Of a stretch of DNA of 64,000 nucleotides, positions 10,500-22,905 are shown piece by piece. The stretch covers positions 14,198,001-14,262,000 of the forward strand of contig NC_062971.1 of assembly GCF_023078275.1 (NCBI RefSeq), in the 5' to 3' direction. A program made the position numbers and the translations under genes. The notes under the pieces are model-generated. The model had not been told where the DNA came from. It saw nothing but the letters and a program-made list of their open reading frames with translations, and searched no databases. The DNA is from Leguminivora glycinivorella. Its lineage: Eukaryota > Arthropoda > Insecta > Lepidoptera > Tortricidae. Positions within the stretch are counted from its first letter, which is position 1. Every line of letters begins with the position of its first letter.

Positions 10500-11720
10500 A
10501 CACTATTACAGTGTGTTAAAAGTAAACACTATAGATTATGAGCGAATATGACATACATGACGCTTTCTTATAAGATAAGCGACAGGATTTGGTGTCCTGT
10601 GTAAAAGCACTAGGTATACAGTGTAGTTCAATCTACGTTTTGTAGTGAGCTCTGCGTCATCTGGCGCGATATCGCTCAACAACAACAACAGAGTTACATA
10701 CATAAGTAAGTGACGTGCTCTTGTGTTGGCGGCCAAAACTCATTTGGGTTATCGCGCGAGCCAAGTAAGTAATCTAGCTGTTGCGACGCGACGGCCTATT
10801 CCCTATGTAAAGAAGTATACAGTCGTTCAATCGAGGCCCTTACGACGGCGGACGGGAGTCGGCGAGTTTTTCCTAAAGGAACGAGTTGGCAATTTCCCGC
10901 TGACGCTTGAGTTATGAACGCTGTTGACTGAAATGCCGCGTGTCCACTGAATCACGTTAATATATGTGTAACTTTTTAAAAATAAAACTTATACTTATAA
11001 TATACCTACGTATTCTTTATTAGGACGACAACTGAGACCTAGCTTTGTCTTGTGATCGTTCTACAAACCACAGTAAATGTCATGTATTTGATTGGCTTCT
11101 TTCAATGAAATGGAACACTATAGCAGATAAGAATTATAGATAAATACTTAAACAAGCATAATTATATGTATGTGAATAAAAAAGTTTTTATTTCATAAAT
11201 TAAATAATATAATTGGTCACCTTTCTCAGATTATATAATATTTTATAGGAATGAAATGAAGTTACAGGGACTATTATTTACACGAAGTCTATGGGACTTG
11301 TGGAAACGCCCTCGTCCAAAACTTAAAACATTCGCTCCACCAACTTACGGGTATTTATTGCTCGAGTTTGGATTGATTTATTGGCGAATAATTCATAACA
11401 TACCTATTTATTTGCAAAGAACGCCAAAGTAAATGTTTTGGAAGATTTATATCTAACATAAGTATATGTACATTTATCTGTAACATTTATGTGGGTTAGA
11501 AAATTTTACTAGTAAAAGTTGAATGGAATTTACTCTAAAAGATACTTAACGTATGAAAATATGTTATTTATTTATATAAACTTTATTGCACAATATAACA
11601 TATGAAGTACAAATGGCGAACCTTAATACCTAATGACATTCTCTACCAGTCAACCAACAGGCTAAACAGAAAGAGTAGTGGGTTCGGGCTTTAAAAAAAT
11701 GTTAGATCGTACGCAAAGTT
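10500..11720. other. intronic DNA, nothing recognised
   Basis: AT-rich sequence with a moderately GC-rich part at 10640-10900. No reliable gene; the short open frames on both strands there overlap and have no family signature. Confidence 0.5.
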
Positions 11721-11724
11721 TAGG

Positions 11725-11862
11725 TATATTCTGTCAAACAAGTCTGTCAGTAAATAAGAACTAAGAAAACTATAAGTATCCTTTTCTCTAGCACCCTAAA
11801 GAAAAGGATCCATACAGTTTTCTTTGTTCTTATTTACTGACAGATTTGGTTGACAGAGTATA
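11725..11862. repeat. foldback MITE
   Basis: The left arm (11725-11788) carries TCTGTCAGTAAATAAGAAC and the right arm (11800-11862) carries GTTCTTATTTACTGACAGA; the outermost bases are TATATTCTGTCAA/TTGACAGAGTATA. The arms are about 62 bp with few mismatches, and there is no coding capacity. Confidence 0.75.
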
Positions 11863-12189
11863 ATTAATACGAATCTATACAGCGGTGTGAACAGCATAAA
11901 CACACAATGAAAAAGGAGGACGAATATTATTTAAACTGTATGTATCATCGCAGTCTGAAACACAGTTTAACGGGTAGGTAAGTTGTTTGGGTTGTTGTAC
12001 TGCCAATACAACTGATCAAAATTATTTTTGAGCTATGTCGACTAGTCGACTACCTACTCAAACTTGTTAAACCATCTTTTGTTTGAACCCGAATATAATT
12101 TTAACCTACGTACCAAAAAAGAGATGTTATAAAATAGTCATTGTGAATGTCATCTCTCTTTGTGTGGTTAGTGCCTGTACCCTATCACT

Positions 12190-12262
12190 TTGCTGTCACA
12201 GAGGATGACATACCACGGGAGTTGCAGGCGTCCATAGGTTACGGAGACTACTCACCACCAGC
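12190..12262 (-). mobile_element. fragment of the 10244 SINE-like family
   Basis: GAGTTGCAGGCGTCCATAGG-like sequence is the reverse complement of a segment near 10308-10335. It is truncated at both ends. Confidence 0.5.
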
Positions 12263-12374
12263 AATTGGGTGTTGACGTTATATTAAAAATAAAGTAAAAT
12301 CTCCCTCGCTGGCATGTCGACTGGCTAGTGTTGCCGTCAGTGCCCGCGCTTATTTTCGCAAGCAAAAGAACAAA

Positions 12375-12615
12375 ATAAGGCACTGGTCCCACCGCGAGCT
12401 AGTAAGCTATGAGCTATTGGCTAAAAAACGAACAAAAGATAAGGACTCCCGTGCAAATAAAAGAGACACGGCGATTTTGATAGCTCACCGCTGGGCGAGT
12501 AACTAACATAAACATCGCCGTGTCTCTTTTATTTGCACTTGAGTGCTTATTTTTTGTTCGTTTTTATAGCCGGTAGCTCATAGCGTACCAGCTCGCGATG
12601 TGACCAGTGCCTAAG
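12375..12615. repeat. long-arm foldback MITE next to exon 12644-12738
   Basis: Arms of about 105 bp (12375-12481 and 12506-12615) share GGCACTGGTC, CGCGAGCT, GCTATGAGCTA, AACGAACAAAA and AAATAAAAGAGACACGGCGAT. The outer end is about 28 bp from the exon's splice donor. A hairpin of this size in the nascent transcript would form close to the 5' splice site. Confidence 0.8.
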
Positions 12616-12643
12616 GTGAGACAAAATAAAATGGTGCACACAC

Positions 12644-12738
12644 CTGCAGGAACATTTCCCCGTCCGGCATGACGTGGTCGTAGGCCGAGTGCTCGCGCCG
12701 GTGCCCATGCAGCTCCTCCTTGTCTTTGTGCATCACAA
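12644..12738 (-). CDS. ss: spineless exon: HLH/PAS-A linker and start of PAS-A
   Basis: A 95-bp exon carries two bases that complete a Val codon begun in the bHLH exon, then 31 codons: VMHKDKEELHG, a charged RREHS stretch, and DGEMFLQ. The join reads KSYFQ-V-VMHKDK, the expected Spineless sequence after helix 2. The acceptor is TTTTGTTGCAG and the donor CAG|GTGTGT, phase 0. It lies about 51.1 kb downstream of the bHLH exon. A foldback MITE begins about 28 bp past its donor, and a LINE 3' tail begins about 33 bp before its acceptor, so the exon is a small island between mobile elements. The linker length relative to other insects was not compared. Confidence 0.94.
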
Positions 12739-12770
12739 CTGCAACAAAATACATGAGTTCCTTTAATACC

Positions 12771-12872
12771 ACATCATCATCATTTCAGCCACTAATCGCT
12801 CACTGCTGAGCATAGGCCTCCCTTCGTGTACGCCACTTATCCCGGTCCTGGGCTAATCTCACCCAGAAATGC
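12771..12872 (-). mobile_element. LINE 3' tail (CATCATCAT / GGCCTATG type)
   Basis: Read on the minus strand it has GGGAGGCCTATGCTCAGCAG followed by GATGATGATG, the typical 3' end of a lepidopteran non-LTR element. A related tail lies in plus orientation at 37925-38025. It begins about 33 bp before the acceptor of exon 12644-12738. Confidence 0.65.
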
Positions 12873-13874
12873 CCCGCAGTACATACCCAGTACCGCAGTA
12901 TACCGTAGTAGTCTTTATTTAATACATAAAGTTGAAGAAGATAACATCCATATAGATTTATAAGGTACGGGCAAATCTCGACTTTGGGTAAATATAACTG
13001 GTCCATTTTGTCCGTGTTTTACAATGTTTGCATTATTAAATAGAGTGTCCAATGTCCATCGGTTACAATATATATTATATGGTAGCCGTGTTCAGTGGAT
13101 ACATGTAGAGAACTCAACATCATAGTGTAATAATGAAAATAATTGATTAGTTATAATTGCCCCCTAGTCAAGAAAGTCAAGATTTGCCCCGCTGTACCTT
13201 ATTTGAATTTCTGTAGGATTTAAAATATTAACTGCCTGGGTTCTATAGGTACTATTGCAATTATGTCATCAAAAATACAAACCCATTTTCATTATTTTTT
13301 TTTCAAAGCAGAAATGTCTGCAACAAATGCTAATAAAAGCCCGATTTTCATTATCGCCTTAAAAATACTATGGGAAATATCTGAAATATTCTGGATATCT
13401 TAATGTTGATTTCCTGGATAGAGCTTGAGTTGGGCTGTCATACTTTTAAGGAAGTCCTGGATCCCAGGAGATTTCTTTGAAGAAAAATTGTGAGATAGTC
13501 AGTTACCTTTCTTGAGACACTAAATTAATAAACATTGTTAATTCAGCATGTATTTTAAACTGCTTATTGTATTAGCGTCTCTGGATGACAAAGACACGTT
13601 GCTATTTTTCTAGTAACCAAGTAGATCACTTTATGCAAAGTTATACAGAAGACTTTGCAATTGTTTTACAACCTAGGTACCAAATTTACAGGTAGAAAGT
13701 GGGTCGTTTTCTTATAAAAAGGTTCAATTGAGATGAGTCTGGAAATCCCTAGTGCTTATAACATTTTTTTTATTTCCATTTGAGCAGGTGTATGTAAGAA
13801 CTTACAGCACCTGATTCAAATTTAAACCTATTTATGATACGTACACACTGAAGGTACCTATCATATAGTGTTAA

Positions 13875-15811
13875 CCCTTAACACGGCAAGACATGAAGTA
13901 ATGTAACCATGTATCTCTTTGCATGTTTTTAGGTATAGTTATGGGTCAAAACGAACCATTTTTCAGAAAACATAAATGAAAGTATTTTGAAAGTAGGATT
14001 TTCAGGACGTCCGTTAAAACGGACATTGCCAGGAATCTCACTGAGTGATGGCCCCAAAGGTAGTCCTAAAAAACGGACAACGCCGTCATAAGGTGCCCAA
14101 GAACAAAAATTAAATTACGTATTATAAAGTGAAAAAACCTTAAATTATTAAAATAACATACTACTAAATAATTAAAAACACTTAAACAATCATCAGAAGA
14201 TTAAAAAAGACACATGACAATCCAAAAAACTATTAAGTATATAAATGTTATTATGGTATACAATCAAAACATATTCATCCCTTAGCCTAAACCCCAATGT
14301 TCTTATCTAATTTATAATTTCTACGGACTAGAGCATAATTCTTCTCGTTTAGTTTACTTACAAATGAGTTTCAATATTATAACTATTGAAAAAGTAAGGT
14401 AGGTAGTCAATACATACCTTCCCTTCCTGAAATACACGTTTTTTATTTGATGATTCAAAATGCCACCTTTTATGAAAATGTTAACTAAAACATAATTATT
14501 TTTACGCTGTTATGCCGATAGTAATATAGTAATTCAAATTTAAGACATATTATGTATATCGGTAGTTATACGGAATTAAAAATAATCTCGTTTCGAACTC
14601 TGTACAACATCTGTCTGAACAAGAAATTATGTTTTCACGTCTGTCCCAATTGTAACGTGTAAAACTACCCACATTCAAAAATATTTAATAAATCTGTAAG
14701 TTTCTAAGCTACGGCTAGTTATAAATTACAATTATTGTAAGTATTAAGACTAAATACGTAAATATTCAAACCATTCATTGTGGTCTCACAGTCTTGACTT
14801 TCTTGTTTCTTTATTAGATTGACGACTGAATTCTGAGCACAGGAAAAGTTAACTTTCACATTAAAAATTACATATTTCTTGATCATATTGGCATCTGGCA
14901 ACATAGTGGGATCATATTGATTATCCTTAGCCAGAAATAGAAGCTGATATATAATTTTATTGCGTATCTCCATAACATACTCCATGACTGCAGACTCTTG
15001 GTCCTTGGTGTTTGACATTAGGTATGGAAAGTTTTGCCAGAATATAAATGATTTCCTTTGTCTCTACACATGAGAAACTTTACTTTTTTAAGTCTGTTCT
15101 GAATTTTGTGGTGAGTCATCCAGCATTTTAAAGACCTAAAGGATCATAATATCTTTTTCATCAGCTTGAAAAGGTTTCATGAGTGAAAATTGTTTATACT
15201 GCTAATTAAAGGCGGATTTTGCATTTGCTAATGAAAACCCACGTTATGTAAATTTAGTACTAAAGCATAGTTTGTATTTAGGCCCAGTAATTATAAAAAC
15301 GATTAAGAATTTAATAAAAAACTTATTTAACACATAGGCAATGTCCGTTTTCTGTCACTATTTTGATTGCCCATAAGTCGGCACTGTCCGTTTTTTAGGA
15401 CATGCTAGATGGTTACTTGGTTACCAGTAATATCGGCAATGTCACAAAATTGTGACACGAAATATTTCACAATTTCTGAATATGAAAAAATAAATTATTG
15501 CATCAACTTTATACACGAAACTAAAGTTTAACTCATCTAGTAACAAAATGAACAGAAACAGTACACCTGGATGAATTAGATTATATTTTATGACGTCACA
15601 AATGCACTTCGCCGCATATTCCGAAAATTCGAAATTTCAACTGTCGCTTGCGCATAAACCGAATGTTGCCTAGTCATGCTATAAGCTCAAAGACGTAGTG
15701 TTTTTCTTCCACTTTCATGAACCTATAGCCTTTTCTAGCTAGCACTTAGTGTTTAAACTCTAGGTCACATTAAGTGACTGTACTAAAAAAGTGACAGGAA
15801 AGCTTTAAGGG
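13875..15811. mobile_element. TTAA-flanked piggyBac-like element, non-autonomous
   Basis: TTAA (13871-13874) precedes CCCTTAACACGGC, and TTAAGGG precedes TTAA (15812-15815). Termini CCCTTAA plus TTAA flanks fit the piggyBac superfamily. Subterminal inverted repeats support a single element: AAACGGACATTGCC (near 14017) is mirrored near 15341, and GTCCTAAAAAACGGAC (near 14070) is mirrored near 15388. The length is 1.94 kb. A 99-codon open frame on the minus strand (14719-15018) lacks a recognisable transposase motif, so the element is probably dead or deleted. Confidence 0.55.
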
Positions 15812-15819
15812 TTAACCCT

Positions 15820-17400
15820 TAGAACATGAAATATACTTAAGAGCACCAACGAAAAAAATCTGTTGTCATATTTTATACCCCACAAGACTGGGTATGACCA
15901 ACATGCACTTAAAGTACCTACCTAACAAGAAACGTTGAACGATGAAAAACTTATAACGATAACGATTATAGCGTAAATAATATTTTATAACGCCATTACT
16001 CCTTTGAAATTGCCGCTTCTGTTTTAATTAGGAGTTACGGTCGCCTGCGCGCTTTAGAATATACGTATCTAAGCATGTATACATGGCTAATAAATATATA
16101 CGAAAAGTACTAAGGTTCTAACACCTGCCCTTTCGCAATCCCCGATTACTATTCCAGGCTCGTATTTCTTCATCTCGTGTCACCATAATATCGACTTAAA
16201 TTCCTTCAAGTAAAGTTCTATTTTAGTGTAGCGTGAACTGACTGATTAAGTCCTGTATGAATTGCATTTTCAGTCGTGTTTTAATTTGCGATTTTTAACG
16301 GTTTTTCTTTGATAAGAATCTAGTACCGACTGATGGAATTTTAAACAGTTTTAAACTGATATGAGTAATTACGTGTGACTTTCAACTACCTATGTTTATT
16401 TATGCAAAACATTGATATTAAAAATATGTATTAGATCGCATAAGTAATTAGTTCAATATACATGTTTATAATTATGTGTCGTACTTATAGTTACTTCTAT
16501 CATATACTCAAATTACAAGCAAATAAAATGAAAATGAAAATACGATCTTAAAACCGATAACATAACATAAATCATAAAAATAGGTATGAACTACTGAATG
16601 CAAACCCGTATCCAAACAATGGTCAACATTTGAACTGTAATACGTTGAGACAAGATCTTATTTGTAACGAAAGTACCCAGCATCCCGGCTAGATACGATT
16701 TGTCGCGCTGGCCCCGCCCAACAAGTGGCTATAATAATAAACATATATCGCAGGGGACAGCGAAGGGATGGAATGGAAGGGTCGACGAATAAATATGACA
16801 AATCACGGCTGTTAGTACGATATGATATAATATAAGGAGCCAATATAATATAAACTTAACTTATACAGGGTGTAATAAAAATAAGAGGGAGTATTTGGTA
16901 TAGTGTTTAAATTTAAAAAAAAGAGGCAAAAAAAATTCAATCAAAACACGATACTAAGTATGCCCTTATTGTAGTATAATACATATGTAGTATTGTAGAA
17001 CTTGCGCACAGTTACGTCTTACATCTAAAAATTTACTCCAAAAAAATATATCTGAGCACGCGTTTAGAACAATACTAGAGTTATCAGATATTTGAGCGAC
17101 GCATACGAAATCAAACCTTATCGATATGGAAGTAGACGATGCGATGAGACGCGACGGCGACCGTCGCCCACGCAAGGCACGGCGTAAGTGAAATTGAATT
17201 AAATTAAGTGGTAATTAAAATAAGTTAATAAATATTATTAGAACGATGAGGTGGGATTGATCTCTACCATAACATACATAACTGATAGAAACAAAGTACT
17301 CCTCATTACAAGGTTTTAATTTCAATAAAAGAATTACTTATGTTAGGCAACGTCAATATAGTAAGTTTTTATAATCTTATACTTTTAAACGAGCAATTCT
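15820..17400. other. intronic DNA, nothing recognised
   Basis: AT-rich sequence; no repeat pair, gene or RNA identified. Confidence 0.5.
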
Positions 17401-17403
17401 TGT

Positions 17404-17812
17404 ATATTTATTTATTTATACATATATACCGACGATCTCGGACACCGCTCTAACGATTTCACTGAAATTTGTTATGTAGGGGTTTTCGGGGGTGAAAAAT
17501 CGATCTAGCGTAGCCTTAGATCCCGGAAAACGCGAATTTTCAAGTTTTCATGAGTTTTTCTTTCGCGTTAGTAAATGTAAATATGGTCGTTAATTTCGCC
17601 GCGCGCGCATCGATTCCGCTTAGCTCAGTCGTACGAGGTCGGTCTAATGTACGCAGATAGATCGTAGGTGTCAGGGTTTCGAATCCCGGCCAGAAATTAA
17701 GTTTTAGTTTTTTGTCTTTTTTTTTGTTTTTGTATTTATAAGAGTTTTTTTTTATCTAAAGACGTGATATATTAAAATAGAACCGAGCGAAGCTCGGTCG
17801 CCCAGATATTGT
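17404..17812 (+). mobile_element. retroelement 3' region with tRNA-like insert
   Basis: It begins ATATACCGACGATCTCGG, contains GGGGTTTTCGGGGGTGAAAA and ends CCGAGCGAAGCTCGGTCGCC, all hallmarks of a common lepidopteran repeat. At 17616-17700 it includes TTAGCTCAGTCG (like tRNA box A) and GGTTTCGAATCCC (like box B). It is probably a LINE tail or composite SINE. Confidence 0.6.
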
Positions 17813-17819
17813 TATTCTA

Positions 17820-18655
17820 AGTGCGTATATAATGTATTACTTTGTATTAGAGAGCGTCACTGCAAAGAGTTCAAATGTATGTACAGTATACATAATACTT
17901 ACACAATTAAACAAACAGTAGCAGTTAAAAGCAAATTATTTAAAATTTATCATTCGCAAACGAAAGTCTTAGCATAAAAAAATGTTGAGATAAATCACAA
18001 ACAAATAATTGAAATCAGTAAAATTGTATATGTTCAACTACTGTTGCATTATCAAGATGCGGTAATTTAATTTGTTAAATTACCGCATTATTTACATAAA
18101 TACAAATGCAAAATTGCCACAATATATTCCGACTTGTTGATGGCAGTCACCACCAACTGTAAATTTACCGGTTCACTACATTTTTTTTAATATTCCTAAG
18201 TAACAGTAACTGATCTAGACAAGTCATACTAATATAACCCTTTCTTAAGTGTGGCATAGTCAGGTTATAATTACCGGAACGAAATAACCACCTTTACGAC
18301 TGGCAGTGCTGTCAAACGCTGTGAATGTAATTGTATGTATGAATGTAATATTTATATGATAAATTGAATTAGCTACACGTTTTGACTGGCCCTTATTAAT
18401 GAACAAAGAAAGTAGCGCGTGTAAGTAGAGTTCATAATTTCTTTGTTATAAGGAGTAAATATAGTCATTAATTTTAATATTGTATATATATTTTGAAATA
18501 ATTATGTAAAATGTACACATTGATGAGTATTTGAGTTTAATTGAACAATCTCTCTCCTCAATAGTCCTCAATACGGACTGTGGTTTTTAAAACACCAATC
18601 CATTTCTATATAGTCCTGTAGGTATATGGTTAAAGTGGTAGTGCTACTGATCCCC
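17820..18655. other. intronic DNA, nothing recognised
   Basis: AT-rich unique sequence. A small palindrome (GCGGTAATTTAATTTGTTAAATTACCGC) occurs near 18060-18086. Confidence 0.5.
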
Positions 18656-18667
18656 CAAAGTTTGGTC

Positions 18668-19134
18668 TAGGGTTGCAAAAAAACGGTTTTTTTCTGGCTC
18701 GAAAAAAAAACCATGAAAAAAAAACGAAGTACGAAAGTACGAAATCTCAAAATTTGCATAGCAGTTAATACTTCTATACGATTTTTTAGATTTTATGTTA
18801 ACTATTAAACGAAATTAATGTAATAACTTTAATTTATAGTCTTATAAAACTAACATTTACGAAATTTGTAGTTGGTAGTTATCGCTATTTACTGTTGGCA
18901 ACAACAACAACGGGGATTCCCCAATAAACGTTTGTAAGTATACTGAATGTGATTCGACTTAAAATGTACGTTATTGTTATTGAATCGTTAAAACTAACGA
19001 AAAACTGTTGTCGAATTATTTCTGAAAAAGAAACCATATTAAGAAAAAAAAAACATGTTGCTCGGTTTTTTTATGGTTTTATTTTCATAATTCTGATAAA
19101 AATACATTTCTTTTTTTTTCTATTTGCAACCCTA
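18668..19134. mobile_element. hAT MITE with 8-bp target duplication
   Basis: The termini are TAGGGTTGCAAA and TTTGCAACCCTA. The flanks carry a perfect 8-bp duplication GTTTGGTC (18660-18667 and 19135-19142). Inner A- and T-rich arms partly mirror each other (CGGTTTTTTTC/GCTCGGTTTTTTT). The 8-bp duplication and TIR form point to hAT. The open frame inside is low-complexity and not a gene. Confidence 0.8.
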
Positions 19135-19144
19135 GTTTGGTCAC

Positions 19145-20415
19145 TTAGTTTCTTGATTTTCTTTTTGCAGATTTATATCGCATGGACTACTTGTGGAATA
19201 AGCAGATACTTATATATTTTTAGTATACTAAAAAGAGGAGACTTTTAGGAAAAATATCCATTCAGTTTTTATATTTTAAAAACAATAGACAGCCATTAGG
19301 GTGGCCTATCGACGAACCATTTTCAAACCATTACCAAGGTCTCATAATTCATATAAAGGCTTTGGCAACAAACAAACAGACAAACAGTTATTTATGTGTC
19401 GGTCGTTATGGCCCGGGCAATTACCTCACGTGGGATACGCCATGTGGCCTCATTAGGGCTTGGAGAAGGTCGGTATTTCGCTTATCGATATAAACTTTTG
19501 ATATTTATTATCGATATGATTACTGCAAGCAGGGTGCTTAGAGTAAGGGACAATCACTTACGCTGAATATTAGTGAATATTGAAAAGCTTCGTCTCTTTA
19601 TCATTCTTCCATATTATTGCGACAATAACAGTTGCGTTATGTTCGCTAAAGAACATAAATGATTATAAAATAAATATGTAAATGCAGTGAACTATAATTC
19701 TAGCAACCATTGGCTGCTTAATGCATTTGTCAACTTTTTATGAAACAAACAGCAAGCTTCCCGTCAGTGGAACAATTTCTTAATACATTAACATTTTTTC
19801 CGGTCTGTCCTAATATATTTTACTGTTTTTTGCTCATTGTTATTCTTATTCTAAAGTAACAACTATTAAATAGTGGGAATCTGGGAATAAATATCTATTC
19901 TAACATTATCATTAAGCCATCAAGCTATTGTTTAATGCAGGAAGTTGTTTTTTTGAATGATAAATAAAATATCTAGTTCATGTCAATTACAACAGTAAGC
20001 AATCCAGGTACTGAACATAAGAAGCAAGTATTTTAATAATCCTTTAGCAACCTAAGGAGAGTCGTAAAATAATTCCCACTCTAAAAATCCGTGAGTTATT
20101 GTTTTCGCGCCATCTCGATAAGCCAATATAGATTGTTGTATCGATAAGCAGCCATCGACAATCGATGGTATCGATAATGTCCACAGATACGTCACTATTT
20201 AAACGCGCTGGTTTTATCACCCTTTATAATCGTCATCGCTCCCTTCCAGCATATACTTAATTTTGCAGTTAATTAAATATATTGTTTTTTTTTCAAGTTA
20301 TAATAATTTTGCAGCCAAAATTATAAAGTAGGTACCTTTTTCTTATTTTTTTATAATAGTGTTAAACGTAGAGTCTACGTCGAAATCTACAAACAGAAAC
20401 CTACATAATTTTTAA
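19145..20415. other. intronic DNA with CGATA-rich stretch
   Basis: Mostly unique. Between 19480 and 20180 there are several TATCGATA/TCGATAA motifs (near 19485, 19513, 20114, 20140 and 20171), with TTTAAACGCGCTGG and CTTTATAATCG shortly after. No transcript can be claimed. Confidence 0.4.
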
Positions 20416-20416
20416 G

Positions 20417-21176
20417 AAAAAAAAAACCGCCTTCCTTTGGGGTTCTGGTGATAAATACTTTCAAATGTTGGATTATGTTATCAATTCGTCTGTATATTTT
20501 TTAATGTTTGTTATTCGATATCTCCGTCATTTCTGAACCAATTTTGAAATCTGGATGATTCTGAAGTACTTACAGATGAGAATGATTATCAGAACGGAAC
20601 TCTAACCAGGGGCGGCTCACTCTTCATCAGCAGTTCCACTGCACCAAATGTCACTGTTCTGGACGTAAGTGCATGCTGTTCTTATAAAAATACCAAAGTC
20701 ACTATAAGTGTGCCGTTCAGATTTGAGGAGTTTCGTTCTGACCATCATCAGCAATTCCACTGCACCAAATATCACTGTTCTGGACGTAAGTGCATGCTGT
20801 TCTTATAAAAATACCAAAGTCACTATAAGTGTGCCGTTCAGATTTGAGGAGTTCCATTCTGACCATCATCAGGAGTTCCACTGCACCAAATGTCACTGTT
20901 CCGTACGTAAATGCACGCTGTTCCTTTAAAAACACAAAAATCACCATATGTATGCCTTTCAGATTTGAGGAGTTCCCTCGATTTCTCCAGGATCCCATCA
21001 TCAGAACTGGGTTCTGAGAAAAATGGGACCAATCTGTATGCATATACAATCAATCAAAAAAAATTTTCAAAATCGGTCCAGTAACGACGGAGATATCGAG
21101 GAACAAACATTAAAAAAAAAAAACATACAGACGACTTGATAACCCCTTCCTTTGAGATTTGAAAGGCGGTTAAAAA
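20417..21176. mobile_element. TIR element, second copy, with three 120-bp repeats
   Basis: The termini are AACCGCCTT (20425-20433) and AAGGCGGTT (21163-21171). It matches the element at 2577-3628 in order and orientation but has three internal repeat units (landmark at about 20650, 20771 and 20896) instead of five. Confidence 0.7.
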
Positions 21177-21179
21177 AAT

Positions 21180-22785
21180 GAATTGAAATACGTCCTTGTA
21201 AACATAACAAATCAGTATTCTATGTAACACTACGAGTATTGGTTAAGATTGCTAATAATATTTATAAGTAATTTAATTTTTAAACAAATTTCTGCGTTAC
21301 AGAGTACGTTGAGAGTCTGGTACTTATATTATGTATCATCTATGTAACGTAATAGCTAATTATAATTAATAGAACCATTTCAATGACAATTTGTACAATA
21401 TTTCAATCGAAATCGGCACAACGGCCATCCATCAGGCATGTAGCCATGCATAGCATCACGGCATAAATAAAATTAGCAAATATTAATAATTAATAGGTAA
21501 CAACGATTAATTACAGCGATTCTCGGAATCAGCTGTCGCATGACTAAGTACGGTTAGCAATTAAAATTCAAATGACAGTTTAGTGTCATGCGAAGTTTTT
21601 AGGGCCGATTTTGTGCGCAACTTGCGGATGCTAAGGATGTTTTCCAATCAGTCAGTATCTCGATGCTGATTTATACTTACCTGTGTGCGTAGCCGAATGC
21701 ACAAACGATCACGAAACGCTCACGATAATATCTTTTTCACATTTATGTAACGTTTCGGTGGCGTTTCACGTCGTAGAAATGGCATTCGGCTACGGGACCT
21801 GATGTAAATGCCACTGACTTTGTCACACCTTTTGCCTTCTTCTCAATCGGTTTCTCAATGCTGAGAATGACAACTTCTTCTTTTGGAGACCAGGCTTCTG
21901 TTCTGCGTAGCGCATGACCTCGTCTAATTTAAAGCATATGTGCAGATATTAACTAGATCACACATTTTGTAGGAAGCGGTGCATTTTTTTATACCTTTTG
22001 GGCAGTCTTGTATCTTTGAATATTAGTCTGTGCAGTCTTAAACGTAAATATCATTATTGGCTCCAGCACTCTTTCTCATTAAACGAATAATGCATTATCC
22101 GTGACAACGTCTAGGGGCGGCTACGCGCTGTCACGCCGGGTTATGTCACGTGTCTTGACGTGACAAAGGGTTGATTAGTGCCTTTACTTATTGTAAATAA
22201 ACGCTCTTTGTTTTAACGTGTCAATAAGTCAATGTGAGTGAAGTTGCTTCTGTAATATTGATATAGATGTTAGCTATTATGCTATATATCCTATACAGCT
22301 TTCTTCTTCATATGTATAGTCTGCTGTCAGTGGCAATATGGTGATTCGATACATAAATAGGTACATTTGCGATGCAAAATTTTAGCCACGAATACAAAAA
22401 AAATAGGTAAATATTTCTAAAGAAATTTTTAGTATTTTGTTGTCGTTTTATTTTTAATTGAAACTAATATTGATATTCATAAAAAAATCATATACACATT
22501 ATATTATTTAAGATTGTCTAAAATTAAAATCTACACTAGAGCGTAACTCAGTTCTAAACTGTTCGTTATTTTTGGAAGAGCTTGGTAAACTCTTAAATAG
22601 TCTACAAAGCCCTCTAAAAAAGAACTAAACACCTAATAATTCGCTCTAGTTTGTATAATTAACCAACAGTATCTAAATCTGCCCCAACCCCCGTCACGCT
22701 GGCTGCGCGCGCGTGCCATATGCGGGACGGTTGCAACATCTGCGTGCGCGCACCATATTCGTTTTTAATTGCACTGACCGTGCGA
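21180..22785. other. intronic DNA, nothing recognised
   Basis: Mostly unique and AT-rich. The part at 22080-22160 and 22690-22760 is richer in GC, without a definable feature. Confidence 0.5.
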
Positions 22786-22789
22786 CCAG

Positions 22790-22905
22790 GGGCCATATTG
22801 TTTTAGATAGACAACTGTCATTAGGGCAATACCGTCTGATCAAGAGACGTACCTTTCCTATAGAATATAACTCTTTGAACAATGGTATGTCAGCAATTCC
22901 CGTCA
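22790..22905 (+). repeat. repeat shared with 24180-24565
   Basis: GATAGACAACTGTCATTAGG, GCAATACCGTCTGA and ATAACTCTTTGAACAA recur at 24197-24230 and 24540-24560. In the second copy about 280 bp separates the two halves, so one copy has an insertion or the other a deletion. Confidence 0.6.

Noticed and set aside
14719..15018. 99-codon frame inside the piggyBac-like element
   Set aside because: No transposase motif recognised; AT-rich sequence gives such frames by chance.
18949..19248. 99-codon frame rich in Phe, Ile and Lys
   Set aside because: It runs across the end of a hAT MITE and its target duplication; low complexity.
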